Source: JALHOM01 sp964615775 (GTDB taxonomy: Bacteria; Patescibacteriota; Saccharimonadia; Saccharimonadales; 2-12-FULL-41-12). From it: a stretch of 64,000 bases of DNA. The notes beneath the pieces were generated by a model. The model had not been told where the DNA came from. It did no database searches and worked only from the letters and a program-made list of their open reading frames with translations. Below, piece after piece: positions 9,605-17,819 of this stretch (the stretch's first letter is position 1; each line of letters opens with the position of its first letter). A program made the translations under genes and the position numbers. Where the stretch lies: the NCBI GenBank assembly GCA_964615775.1, contig CAZTQB010000005.1:1-64000 (forward strand). The letters are read 5' to 3'.

Positions 9605-10366
9605 TTACTCGATTATTGATGTAGCTATTGCTTGCAGCTGCTTTTTGGGTTGCTGAATAGCCCAAACCATTCCCTTGCAAAAGTTGTATTTTTGTTGGTC
9701 ACAAGCAATAACTTGGCTACCTTGAGCCAGCCAGATAGTTGAGTTAGTATACAGAGCTAACGTGGTAGGAAAATTCATAGAGATTTTGCTTAACGATTCA
9801 GCGATTAACCAGTTAGGAGAGTCCGAGGTAATTGGCTTGTCAAAGCTCAGACTAATGCCAATTTGTTGTAATGTTTTTATGTCTATCTCTAAGATTGTAT
9901 TATCTCGAGCAAGTAGACTTTGCCAACCCAGGCTCAAGCTTTCTAGGCTACTAGAGTTTATTCCTAGTAAACCTCTGTATTTGCTCAAAAATTTGTCAAG
10001 TGTCAGGGAAGTTTCACTATTTTTGCCCATATTACCTGCAAGCATTATCCCATCTACGTTTTTAGCAAGATCTAACATTTCAGACAGCGATCTCTCGGCA
10101 AAACTACCGCTCCTATTGGCTGGTCCGTAATGTATAAAAGGAATATTTTTGGTTACTTTTTGCAAAGACTCTGGTACAAGTAAAAAACATGCTCCTACAC
10201 CTGCTTGTTCGGCCATAGTGTAGCTTTGGGCGACATTAGCTAGGTTGTCGGCTGAGCCACCGACTATCAATAGCTTGCCGGCTCCATTTCTATTTTCTGG
10301 GCGTGACCATAAAATGTCCGGAAAAAGTGGCTCATTTTTCTGGGTCTGCCAGTTTTGCTGCATCAT
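9605..10366 (-). CDS. Divergent ribokinase-fold protein, NnrD-like
   Basis: 253 aa. The N-terminal half resembles ADP-dependent NAD(P)H-hydrate dehydratase (RPENRNGAGKLLIVGGS, then AEQAGVGACFLLVPE). The usual GPGLG-type loop is replaced by LAGNMGK, and the family's catalytic GTGD/GAGD-type motif is not recognisable, so repair activity is doubtful. No membrane segment. Start: ATG-ATG, with TATAAT on the minus strand (10373-10378) exactly 6 bases upstream, so the mRNA is probably leaderless. It may be a repurposed or non-catalytic homologue. Confidence 0.45.
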   Translation of the reverse strand: MMQQNWQTQKNEPLFPDILWSRPENRNGAGKLLIVGGSADNLANVAQSYTMAEQAGVGACFLLVPESLQKVTKNIPFIHYGPANRSGSFAERSLSEMLDLAKNVDGIMLAGNMGKNSETSLTLDKFLSKYRGLLGINSSSLESLSLGWQSLLARDNTILEIDIKTLQQIGISLSFDKPITSDSPNWLIAESLSKISMNFPTTLALYTNSTIWLAQGSQVIACDQQKYNFCKGMVWAIQQPKKQLQAIATSIIE

Positions 10367-10372
10367 AGTTTA

Positions 10373-10378
10373 ATTATA
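10373..10378 (-). promoter_or_regulatory. -10 box of the NnrD-like gene
   Basis: Perfect TATAAT on the minus strand, six bases before the ATG; the predicted transcript starts at or next to the initiator codon. Confidence 0.5.
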
Positions 10379-10403
10379 GCGTTTTGTTGTATTCATCAGT
10401 GAA

Positions 10404-11297
10404 CTAACTCTTACGATAATAAGCCGAGTTAAATGCACATAGAGTATTATAGAGCGTGCCATTACACATGCTTTGTGTGTAATTTTCCTGAGCTTTCTTA
10501 TCGCTAGCACTAAATCCGCAAACACCCGCAACCCTAACGGCTGCCATTGGTTCTAATCCTGTTTTTTTTAATAACTCGTTATATCTCTCAAAATATTGAA
10601 TCAGTCTTGAAGGGTCTATTTTTACCGAACCATTATAATCTTTTGAGTATCCCATAGCTTGCTTAATGCCGCTGTATGAAACTTCTGCCCCAAACAGAAT
10701 GGGCATATCTTCTTTAACGTGCCTTAAGGCGTTTAAAGTCTTTTCTATTTCTCTTGGTTCTTGAAGGGCTGCTGGAGGTACGATAACAATTCCTGGTCGT
10801 CTATTTCCGTGTATTTGCTCTATTTCACCTAAAAATTCCTCTACGAGACTAGGAGTTGCAAGCTTGCCCAGCCTTAAGCAGTATGGGTTGAAGGCTGAGT
10901 AAAAAGCTAATCGACTATGGTCATTAAGCAAAAACTTACCTAGATTAGTCATTGCGACTTCTGATCCATTGAAGTGTCTTTCAGGAGTAAGTGAATGGTT
11001 GCGTTGACCGGTCAATAAATGTGATGTGTGGAATGGGGTATCTTTCGGTAAGTCTTCGGCAGTTGTATCAGTAGCTAGGCCAATAACAGGAATTCCTGGA
11101 GCTGATTCTCTGGCTATTTTTAAGGCATGTTCTATATCTGATTCTCTACACACATCGAGGATTTTTACTGGACCTCGGTGTGTACCTTCGTAAATACCTA
11201 TGAGCAAGTGACTCATTGCTTCAATTCTTTCTTCGCTGGCGACATACGCACGGCTTGAACAGAGTTCCGGGCTAGTTTCTTGGTTTGTCATAAACAT
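10404..11297 (-). CDS. Conserved-looking protein of unknown function
   Basis: 297 aa, soluble, mixed alpha/beta, and I do not recognise the family. Visible features are an early LLIGIYEGTHRGPVKILDV strand, a central PGIVIVPPAAL strand and a C-terminal RVAGVCGFSASDKK segment. The alternation of strands and helices would fit an alpha/beta barrel or Rossmann-like fold, which is a guess. The frame offers ATGs at 11297 and 11291; a TGGTATAAT extended -10 (hexamer 11300-11305) ends 2 bases before the first, so 11291 may be the true leaderless start. Confidence 0.6.
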   Translation of the reverse strand: MFMTNQETSPELCSSRAYVASEERIEAMSHLLIGIYEGTHRGPVKILDVCRESDIEHALKIARESAPGIPVIGLATDTTAEDLPKDTPFHTSHLLTGQRNHSLTPERHFNGSEVAMTNLGKFLLNDHSRLAFYSAFNPYCLRLGKLATPSLVEEFLGEIEQIHGNRRPGIVIVPPAALQEPREIEKTLNALRHVKEDMPILFGAEVSYSGIKQAMGYSKDYNGSVKIDPSRLIQYFERYNELLKKTGLEPMAAVRVAGVCGFSASDKKAQENYTQSMCNGTLYNTLCAFNSAYYRKS

Positions 11298-11299
11298 AC

Positions 11300-11305
11300 A
11301 TTATA
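11300..11305 (-). promoter_or_regulatory. Extended -10 promoter of the unknown 297-aa gene
   Basis: TGGTATAAT on the minus strand matches the TGn extended -10 form. It is overlapped upstream by a palindrome (CCACAA at 11306-11311, TTGTGG at 11324-11329) that could bind a repressor. Confidence 0.45.
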
Positions 11306-11346
11306 CCACAAATGTCAACATTATTGTGGCTGTAACAGAAGTGTTG

Positions 11347-12141
11347 TTATTTTGTAATTTCAATACTAACCGGACAATGGTCAGATCCCATTTGTTCAGA
11401 GTGGATTTTGGCAGATTTTATCTGCGGTTTTAGCTGTTGGCTAACCAAAAAATAGTCTATCCGCCAACCTATATTTCTAGCCCTCGCATTTGCCCAATGT
11501 GTCCACCAACTATAATTGCCATTGCCATTGGTAAATAGTCGAAAGGTGTCGGTGAAGCCTTTTTGTAGTATTTTTTCAAAACCGGCTCGTTCTTCATCTG
11601 TAAAGCCGTGTTTACCGACATTTTCCTTAGGTCGGGCTAAGTCATCTTCGGTGTGGGCAACATTTAAATCGCCGCAAAAAATAACTGATTTAATAGCTTG
11701 AAGACTATCTACATATTCTAAAAATGCTTTGTCCCAAGCCTGTTCACGCAGTTTTAAACGAGACAAATCGCCCTTAGAATTTGGCGTATATACCGTTACC
11801 AAGAAAAAGTCTTCATACTCGGCTGCAATCACCCTGCCCTCTTGGTTGGTTTTGCCATATCTATCTTCTAAGAGATATTTGTTCGCTATTTCGTCAGGTA
11901 TGTCATTGATTATAGAGATTGGCTTGATTTTGCTAAATATTGCTGTCCCGGCGTAACCCTTTTTAGTAGCTGAGTTCCAGTATTCCTCGTAGCCAGTCAA
12001 CTCTACTGGCGAGTCGCCTTGGGTAGCTTTAGTTTCTTGTAGACATAAAATATCAGGATTATGCTTTGAAATAAATTTTTGAAATTCGCCTTTGTTCCAG
12101 ACTGCCCTAATACCGTTTACGTTCCATGAGTATATTTTCAT
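11347..12141 (-). CDS. xth: Exodeoxyribonuclease III / AP endonuclease
   Basis: 264 aa, full length for the ExoIII/XthA family. Motifs are WNVNGIRA (metal Asn), LCLQETKA (metal Glu), the VYTPNS region, GDLNVAHTEDD (catalytic Asp-x-Asn), WRIDYF and the C-terminal GSDHCPV His. It acts in base excision repair, cutting abasic sites and removing 3' blocks. TATAAT on the minus strand (12153-12158) lies 11 bases before the ATG. It is divergent from pyrH, with back-to-back promoters in a 49-bp gap. Confidence 0.95.
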   Translation of the reverse strand: MKIYSWNVNGIRAVWNKGEFQKFISKHNPDILCLQETKATQGDSPVELTGYEEYWNSATKKGYAGTAIFSKIKPISIINDIPDEIANKYLLEDRYGKTNQEGRVIAAEYEDFFLVTVYTPNSKGDLSRLKLREQAWDKAFLEYVDSLQAIKSVIFCGDLNVAHTEDDLARPKENVGKHGFTDEERAGFEKILQKGFTDTFRLFTNGNGNYSWWTHWANARARNIGWRIDYFLVSQQLKPQIKSAKIHSEQMGSDHCPVSIEITK

Positions 12142-12152
12142 AATCTAATTTT

Positions 12153-12158
12153 ATTATA
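12153..12158 (-). promoter_or_regulatory. -10 box of xth
   Basis: TATAAT on the minus strand, 11 bases before the ATG; predicted leader of about 5 nt. Confidence 0.45.
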
Positions 12159-12174
12159 TTTACTTCTTGCCTGC

Positions 12175-12180
12175 TATAAT
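12175..12180 (+). promoter_or_regulatory. Extended -10 promoter of pyrH
   Basis: TGCTATAAT matches the TGn extended -10 form; the hexamer ends 10 bases before the pyrH ATG. No Shine-Dalgarno fits in the remaining leader of about 3-5 nt. Confidence 0.5.
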
Positions 12181-12190
12181 TAAATTTTAG

Positions 12191-12898
12191 ATGAAATATA
12201 AAAGGATTTTGCTAAAACTATCTGGCGAGCAGCTAGCTGGTAAGTTTGAAAATGGCATCGATCCGGAGCTAGCTGCTTGGTTTGCGAAAGAGGTAAAGAA
12301 GTTAGCTGAATCTGGTACGCAAGTTGTGATTATGGTAGGTGGTGGCAATTTTGTGCGAGGAGCTCAGATTGCTGGACATGGGATTAAGCGAGTAACTGGC
12401 GACCATATGGGTATGTTGGCAACCATGATTAACGCTCTTGCCTTGACAGATATTTTTGAAGCTTGCGATGTTAGGACTCGTTGTCTCAGTAGTATTTTTG
12501 CACAGCAAGTTGCCGAGCCTTTTGTCTTTCGCTTAGCTAATAAACACCTAGAGAAAGGCCGCGTGGTTGTAGTGGGTGGTGGTACTGGTCAGCCTTATCT
12601 TACCACCGATACTGCGGCTGTTTCTTTGGCACTGCAAATGGACTGCGAGATTGTGCTTAAGGCTACTAAAGTTGACGGTGTTTATGACAAAGATCCAAGC
12701 AAGCATGATGATGCTCTGAGATTTAGTGAGCTTAGTTTTCAGCGAGCTGTCGAGGACGACAACATTAAGGTTATGGACAAAGCTGCAATTGGGTTAGCCA
12801 TGGAGCAAGGTATGAAAGTTGTGGTCTTTAATCCAATGGGCGAAGACGCTATCTTGAAAGTTTGTCGCGGCCAAGACATCGGCACCACCATCAGCTAA
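12191..12898 (+). CDS. pyrH: UMP kinase
   Basis: Amino-acid-kinase-fold UMP kinase of 235 aa, the normal length. It phosphorylates UMP to UDP in the cytoplasm. Seen are KRILLKLSGEQL (phosphate-binding Lys), the Gly-rich VVIMVGGGNFVRG, the GDHMGMLATMINAL segment, VVVVGGGTGQPYLTTDTA and LKATKVDGVYDKDP, all characteristic of bacterial PyrH. It often neighbours tsf/frr; here it does not, being next to xth and a glycan cassette. Confidence 0.96.
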   Translation: MKYKRILLKLSGEQLAGKFENGIDPELAAWFAKEVKKLAESGTQVVIMVGGGNFVRGAQIAGHGIKRVTGDHMGMLATMINALALTDIFEACDVRTRCLSSIFAQQVAEPFVFRLANKHLEKGRVVVVGGGTGQPYLTTDTAAVSLALQMDCEIVLKATKVDGVYDKDPSKHDDALRFSELSFQRAVEDDNIKVMDKAAIGLAMEQGMKVVVFNPMGEDAILKVCRGQDIGTTIS

Positions 12899-12958
12899 AT
12901 GCCAGACTTTTAATAAATCTGGTTTAACTAGCCTCTCAATTAATTTGACAAACAGTTG

Positions 12959-12985
12959 ATGCCCATAGTCCGTAGTGTCGGGCAT
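12959..12985 (+). other. Hairpin in the pyrH-glycan cassette gap
   Basis: ATGCCC (12959-12964) and GGGCAT (12980-12985) form a 6-bp stem around 15 bases; just upstream CCAGA/TCTGG make a second weak stem. The 218-bp gap (12899-13116) holds these hairpins and the cassette promoter and otherwise nothing I can identify. Confidence 0.3.
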
Positions 12986-13080
12986 ATTAATTTGCTTTTA
13001 ATCTCTAGCTCAACCAGCTTTTCATTGCTGAGTATTAAGTAATTTAAGTGGATTACTAGAGTACCTATAGGAAGGGGTAA

Positions 13081-13109
13081 TTGATATTTTATAAATAAAG
13101 TGATATAGT
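13081..13109 (+). promoter_or_regulatory. Promoter of the glycan cassette
   Basis: TTGATA (13081-13086) and TATAGT (13104-13109) are separated by exactly 17 bp. The start site would fall at about 13116, next to the ATG of the 36-aa leader ORF at 13117. Confidence 0.55.
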
Positions 13110-13116
13110 ATATTTT

Positions 13117-13227
13117 ATGGAAAAAGTCAAAATCGCTGGCTTCAAAGAAACCTTAGGACTTATCACTAACATAATTAATACAAAAGGTTTAAAGCAAAGA
13201 GTAGTCTACGAGGAGATAAATATATGA
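13117..13227 (+). CDS. 36-aa leader ORF of the glycan cassette
   Basis: A 36-codon frame beginning MEKVKIAGFKETLG and ending in NI, moderately basic, with no membrane segment. Its stop overlaps the ATG of the first glycosyltransferase (ATGA), and the Shine-Dalgarno of that enzyme (GAGGAG, 13210-13215) lies inside it. With the promoter ending seven bases before its ATG it would be translated leaderless. It could be a coupling or regulatory leader peptide, or a real small protein. I recognise no homologue. Confidence 0.5.
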   Translation: MEKVKIAGFKETLGLITNIINTKGLKQRVVYEEINI

Positions 13228-14564
13228 GTGTTTGGGGATATTTATCAATTGGTCTATGTTCAATAATCATTATTCGCTCCATTCAAAATCTCTATAATTT
13301 ATACAGAAGTTTCGAATGGCTTAATAGGCCTTGTAAAGCTAGCTATAGAGGAAAGACTCGATTTTTAGTGTGTATCCCTGCATTAAATGAACAAGATACA
13401 ATAATAGAAACCATAGAAAGGCTCCTTAACCAATCCTACTCCGACGACCTTATATCTATCTATATAGCGACTTCGGCAAAAGAAAAATCTTTGCCAAACG
13501 AATCTACTACCAAAGAAGTTATAGATAGGTATATCGCATTGCTCGACAATACAACTCGCAACAGGGTTCATGTACTGCATTATCCAAAACTAGATGGATA
13601 CACAGCCCATCAAGTCAATTTTGTTGCAGATAGTTTACGGAGTGAGCTAAAGAAAAATGACACATATTTTGTAATCTACAATGCTGACTCGCATATAGAT
13701 AAAAATATGTTCAAAATTGTGGATTCTATAATTACCAACAGAACGAAACTTTACGATAAAAAGCCTACTATACTCCAACAGTCAGCCGTATACCAGTATG
13801 CTGGTAAAAGTATTGTAGCTGAGGGTGCGGGATTACACCAGACTCTATGGACGCTTACTCATGAAATACCAAAACTAAAAAAGCAATCTTCAAGGATACA
13901 AAATTTAAGAGGACTTAGCCTAATTGAAAGCGTAAAGAATAGTCGAGTCGTACACTGTGTTGGCCATGGTCTGTTTGTGCGTGGCGATTACTACATAAGT
14001 CACCCTCTGCCCCAAGACATATTAAATGAAGACTTACCTTATGGGTTGCGTGCCTGTGCTTTACGCGAACCTATATACCCCATACCATCGCTTGAACTTG
14101 CGTCAACGCCCAACAAAATCTTTAATGTGTATCTCCAAAAAGCTACCTGGTTTAATCCGTTCTTTGAATTTGCAAACTATGGCAAGAAACTGATTCAGCA
14201 AAAATCATATACGTCCAAATTTGAGGTATTATGGCTACTGATTCAGGCGTATACTTTGCTATGCGTATGGTTACTGCATAGTATCATCCTTGTCGGTGGT
14301 TTTGTTGTAAGTATTGTAGCCGGTTGGGTTTATGTCGGAATTTGGATAGTATCTTTTTTTCTGTATTGGGTAGTCCCCGCGTCTTTTGTTACAAGTAGAA
14401 GAATCTCTCTGGTTAATGGCGGCAGTAATTCGTATAAAGCGATACTAGGTGGGGTTCCGTATGTACTTACTCACTCTGTTGGTCCACTTATATCGGTATG
14501 TCACTGGCTTATAACGGGCATATACGGCACAAAACCCTCAAAGCGAAAGACAAAATCGGCATGA
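13224..14564 (+). CDS. Membrane glycosyltransferase family 2
   Basis: 446 aa. One N-terminal membrane helix, a GT-A domain with IPALNEQDTIIETIERLL, the YNADSHID metal site and a later NEDLPYG acid motif, then two or three C-terminal membrane helices (about 340-400). The architecture fits a processive or lipid-linked polysaccharide synthase transferring sugars from a nucleotide donor at the cytoplasmic face. A good Shine-Dalgarno (GAGGAG) lies 8 bases upstream. It overlaps both the leader ORF and the kinase gene by ATGA, so it is part of one operon. Confidence 0.85.
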   Translation: MSVWGYLSIGLCSIIIIRSIQNLYNLYRSFEWLNRPCKASYRGKTRFLVCIPALNEQDTIIETIERLLNQSYSDDLISIYIATSAKEKSLPNESTTKEVIDRYIALLDNTTRNRVHVLHYPKLDGYTAHQVNFVADSLRSELKKNDTYFVIYNADSHIDKNMFKIVDSIITNRTKLYDKKPTILQQSAVYQYAGKSIVAEGAGLHQTLWTLTHEIPKLKKQSSRIQNLRGLSLIESVKNSRVVHCVGHGLFVRGDYYISHPLPQDILNEDLPYGLRACALREPIYPIPSLELASTPNKIFNVYLQKATWFNPFFEFANYGKKLIQQKSYTSKFEVLWLLIQAYTLLCVWLLHSIILVGGFVVSIVAGWVYVGIWIVSFFLYWVVPASFVTSRRISLVNGGSNSYKAILGGVPYVLTHSVGPLISVCHWLITGIYGTKPSKRKTKSA

Positions 14565-15181
14565 GAGGACTTATTGGCATTGAAGGTTCTAGCTATGTAG
14601 GTAAGACTACGGTTGCTAATAAGTTATCCGATATGGGTTATGGCGTAATCCCTGAATATGACACCTTTGGACCGTTTCCTGAGTCTGACGAAAGTGTTGC
14701 AGGGTTAAAGCGTGTGGTTGATGAGTTACTTGAACGCGAAAAACAGCGTAAAGGGCTTATCTTAAGGGGTAAGGTTAATTTTGAAGACAGAACGCCTATC
14801 TCGCTCATTACATTTGAGGAAATGAGTGCATTCGATGCCAATGCAAGCGATAAAAAAAGGATCCATCAAGAAGTACGCGACTATACTATATTGAGAATTG
14901 TTGCGTTATCAGAAGAACAAAAGATAACTTTACCAGATAGTACTGCTGTGCTAAGAATAACCGACAAACAAAAATTTGAAGATCGTGTTAAAGGACGGGG
15001 TGTGACCGAGGTGGGTAGTCTAGCTATATTTACAACAGAACTTTATATAGCACAGAAATCTCTAGAATATGCTGAACTCTTGTTCTCCAGAAGTAAGCCA
15101 TTGTTAATTGATGTTGACGCGATGACTCCGCAAGCTTTAGCGACAGAGCTGATAAAATTTGCTGAACAAATATATAATTAG
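14561..15181 (+). CDS. P-loop kinase, thymidylate/deoxynucleoside-kinase-like
   Basis: 206 aa from the ATG at 14561, which overlaps the preceding stop (ATGA); the longer upstream frame is not needed. Walker A is GIEGSSYVGKTT at the N-terminus; a DRT motif after KVNFE and an Arg-rich KDRVKGRG-like lid follow. This is the nucleoside/nucleotide kinase pattern, but the substrate is not clear. In a glycan cassette it could phosphorylate a sugar, a lipid carrier or a nucleotide for donor synthesis; this is inference. Confidence 0.65.
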   Translation: MRGLIGIEGSSYVGKTTVANKLSDMGYGVIPEYDTFGPFPESDESVAGLKRVVDELLEREKQRKGLILRGKVNFEDRTPISLITFEEMSAFDANASDKKRIHQEVRDYTILRIVALSEEQKITLPDSTAVLRITDKQKFEDRVKGRGVTEVGSLAIFTTELYIAQKSLEYAELLFSRSKPLLIDVDAMTPQALATELIKFAEQIYN

Positions 15182-15185
15182 AGTC

Positions 15186-16136
15186 ATGGCAACAAGGCAA
15201 GAGTTACTAAATAACCACAACAATGACTACGGGTTTGATGTACAAGATATATTGTTCAAGCCAATTGGTGCAGAAAAACTACCATTAGTTTCAATTGTGA
15301 TACCGTATTACGAGACTGGTGAAATCTTTAATCGGTGCTTATATTTTCTAACACAAGCAATAAGTAGATACCCAGGAGATAATGAGATTATTGTAATTGA
15401 TGATGGGTCAGTTCAAAAAACAGCACTGAGCTACACTGGTGACTTTAAAAATATTAAAACCATAGTTTTCAAAAACAACCGAGGTCGTACTGAAGCTCGG
15501 AACGCAGGATTGTTGGCGGCAAAAGGTAAAGTTATATTCTTCTTAGATAGTGACATACTAGTTGATGAAGATCTAGTCATCAATCATATAAAGCTACATC
15601 TTGAGTCGCTGCGACGTAACTTGAAGGCAATTTGTGTAGGGTTCTTCGAATTTACTGATACAAAATCTAAAAAAATAGTAAAAACTCGCCTAGCTAAACA
15701 AGATATAGATATCAATGACTTTAGAATAGACTGTATGTATGGTGCTACTTGGATTGGCTGTGAAAATGACAAACAATACATTGGTCAACACCTGCAACTT
15801 GTGAATGAAACTCAAAACTTTAGGTCGTGGAAAGGCCAGTATAAAGCATGGGTATTGCCTAATATGGTCTTGGGCGGTGTTTTTTCAGTCATTAAAGAAG
15901 AAATTTATGCGGTTGGGGCATTTGATTTTCGTTTTAAGGGTTATGGTTTTACTGAAACATCTGCAGTTACTGGGATGATTGCAGAACGAGGTAACGTTGT
16001 CGTGCCTTGTCTTGTTGGAGGTGCTATTCACGTAGAAGATGATAGTGTTAATTTATCTCAGACAGCAAAAGATGAAATATTTAAGAAAAAGCATAATTTT
16101 TATTTCAATACCTTTCTGAAAGAAGAAGTGTCATGA
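15186..16136 (+). CDS. Glycosyltransferase family 2
   Basis: GT-A enzyme without membrane segments, 316 aa from the ATG at 15186 (a TTG at 15159 would overlap the kinase gene). Motifs: VSIVIPYYETGEIFNRCL, NNRGRTEARNAGL, FFLDSDILVDE (DxD metal site) and a C-terminal GGVFSVIKEE/FRFKGYG region like galactosyltransferase-type C-terminal domains. It presumably adds a sugar to the surface glycan built by this operon. It overlaps the HAD gene by ATGA. Confidence 0.85.
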   Translation: MATRQELLNNHNNDYGFDVQDILFKPIGAEKLPLVSIVIPYYETGEIFNRCLYFLTQAISRYPGDNEIIVIDDGSVQKTALSYTGDFKNIKTIVFKNNRGRTEARNAGLLAAKGKVIFFLDSDILVDEDLVINHIKLHLESLRRNLKAICVGFFEFTDTKSKKIVKTRLAKQDIDINDFRIDCMYGATWIGCENDKQYIGQHLQLVNETQNFRSWKGQYKAWVLPNMVLGGVFSVIKEEIYAVGAFDFRFKGYGFTETSAVTGMIAERGNVVVPCLVGGAIHVEDDSVNLSQTAKDEIFKKKHNFYFNTFLKEEVS

Positions 16137-16768
16137 AGAAAGTCGTCTTTGTTGATTGGAACAAAACTCTGTCATATAGCTTATTTTGGGAACATTTGCA
16201 GGACCATAGACATCTGAACCATAAACATTTGCCATCTATCGAAAAATGGTTGTTTGTGGATAATCGAGATATTATAAACCCCTGGATGAGAGGTGAACTA
16301 TCTGCCCTGAGTGTAGTTAATAAGATGAGCTATGATACGGGTATTGATAAAGCACTGATAATAAATGAATTGCACCGTAGCTGCAAAGAAATGCATTACA
16401 GTATAAATAATCTTGAGAGTATAATCAAAAAAATACAAAAACGAGGTACTAAGGTGGTTATAGCAACGGACAACATGGATACCTTTTCTGACTTTACGGT
16501 TCCTGCTATGTCACTAGATAAAGTATTTGATGGGATATTAAACTCACACAGTATAGGATATCTAAAAGATGATGAGTTGCCTGTCGACAGAATATTGTTT
16601 TTTGATGGTTATCTCAAAAGTAATGGTTGGGAATATGCTGATGCTATACTTCTAGACGATTCTCCTGACAGCAGTGGTAAATACAAGAAACTAGGGTTTG
16701 ATCGTGTATTAATAGATAGTCAAGAAACTTTGAAGTTGGAGCTTGAGAGATTTTTCGATGCAGACTAA
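16133..16768 (+). CDS. HAD-superfamily protein
   Basis: 211 aa with HAD motifs: motif I VDWNKTLS, motif II region VVIATDN and motif IV ILLDDSPDS. In motif I the second Asp (normally the general acid/base of phosphatases) is replaced by Asn (D-W-N), so a different reaction, or weak phosphatase activity, is possible. Together with the kinase two genes upstream it may handle a phosphorylated sugar or carrier intermediate. It overlaps both neighbours. Confidence 0.7.
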   Translation: MKKVVFVDWNKTLSYSLFWEHLQDHRHLNHKHLPSIEKWLFVDNRDIINPWMRGELSALSVVNKMSYDTGIDKALIINELHRSCKEMHYSINNLESIIKKIQKRGTKVVIATDNMDTFSDFTVPAMSLDKVFDGILNSHSIGYLKDDELPVDRILFFDGYLKSNGWEYADAILLDDSPDSSGKYKKLGFDRVLIDSQETLKLELERFFDAD

Positions 16769-17471
16769 ATCACTAAATATATGTCTGCATGATGTGGTGA
16801 AAGATACTTCAGGTTTAAGGACGGTTTATGATACGGCCTGGCAACAAGTTAAAGATATTGTTGAGTTACTAGAAAAGCTGCGGACAGAAAAAGTTATCGA
16901 TTCATACCACATATTTTTTGACGATGGCTATAAATCTTCCCTACGTGTGGTACAAGATATCGATTTTGGCGTTAGCAATAAAAACATACACTTAGCCATT
17001 ATTACAAATGATATTGGTAAGCCCAACAAATTAACAGCAAAAGATATTATGAAGTTATCAAATCAAGGTTTTACTATAGATTCTCATGGAGTTTCTCATG
17101 CGGCACTGGCTATTTTTGCAAAAGGATCACTCCTACCATCTTTAGTAGGCGGTAACTACAAAAACACCACCTACGGTAAAGGAAATGTGTTATCGACGCA
17201 AGAAATTCAGTACCAGCTTATTGAGTCAAGTACAAGTCTTGCTGCAATATTGGGGTATGCACCTGCATCTTTTGTCTTGCCATACGGACTTTACAACAAA
17301 GAAGTCATCGACTTGACTACTGGCAGTAGTTATTCGCGTATTTATACATGTGATTCAGCTTTAGATGGTGGACAATTTTTAGCTCCAAGACTGTTGGTAA
17401 CCCAAAAAAATATAAATCATTTAGAATCATTAATTAAGACTTTGCCACTTATACCAAAACTTTTGGTATAA
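16758..17471 (+). CDS. Polysaccharide deacetylase-like protein
   Basis: 237 aa from the ATG at 16758, overlapping the HAD gene by 11 bases. The NodB-type motifs are CLHDVV, FFDDGYKSS (motif 1 with catalytic Asp), DSHGVSHAAL (motif 2, zinc His pair) and FVLPYGLYN (motif 3). No signal peptide is seen, so the active site is predicted to be cytoplasmic, which suggests it acts on a carrier-linked or small precursor and not on finished wall polymer. It is the last gene of the cassette. Confidence 0.8.
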   Translation: MQTKSLNICLHDVVKDTSGLRTVYDTAWQQVKDIVELLEKLRTEKVIDSYHIFFDDGYKSSLRVVQDIDFGVSNKNIHLAIITNDIGKPNKLTAKDIMKLSNQGFTIDSHGVSHAALAIFAKGSLLPSLVGGNYKNTTYGKGNVLSTQEIQYQLIESSTSLAAILGYAPASFVLPYGLYNKEVIDLTTGSSYSRIYTCDSALDGGQFLAPRLLVTQKNINHLESLIKTLPLIPKLLV

Positions 17472-17592
17472 AGATCGACCTTTATTTTATTATTGGCTAA
17501 AAAACTTAAATTTTCTAGATCGCTAGAAAATAACTCAACTGATAAAAAACCTCGAGTCAAAATAAAAACCTACAAATAGCGGATTCTCTGTT

Positions 17593-17682
17593 TGGCGGAG
17601 AGAGAGGGATTCGAACCCTCGGTGACATTGCTGCCACACACGCGTTCCAGGCGTGCCAATTCAACCACTCTTGCATCTCTCC
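17593..17682 (-). tRNA. tRNA-Ser (anticodon GGA)
   Basis: The acceptor GGAGAGA (17676-17682) pairs with TCTCTCC (17597-17603 on the minus strand). The anticodon stem CACGC/GCGTG encloses CTGGAAC, giving GGA. It has a class II variable arm and T arm GGGTTCGAATC. Discriminator G is followed by an encoded CCA (17593-17595). Confidence 0.95.
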
Positions 17683-17819
17683 TTATCTATAATTTTATCA
17701 AACCTAGGTTCTAAAATAATAGTCTTTTTTAGGAATTGAGAGAGATGTAAAATCTGCAACACTTAATAAGCATATACACTTGCGTAACACCTCTCACAGA
17801 TAATACACTAGATACAACA

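Noticed and set aside
14498..14560. Longer start of the P-loop kinase
   Set aside because: The extension lies inside the upstream GT2 gene and precedes the natural MRGLIGIEG start; the ATGA overlap at 14561 fits the operon pattern.
13117..17682. Glycan cassette as a tRNA-Ser-integrated island
   Set aside because: It lies at the 3' side of tRNA-Ser, but I found no repeat of the tRNA 3' end near 12.9-13.1 kb and no integrase.
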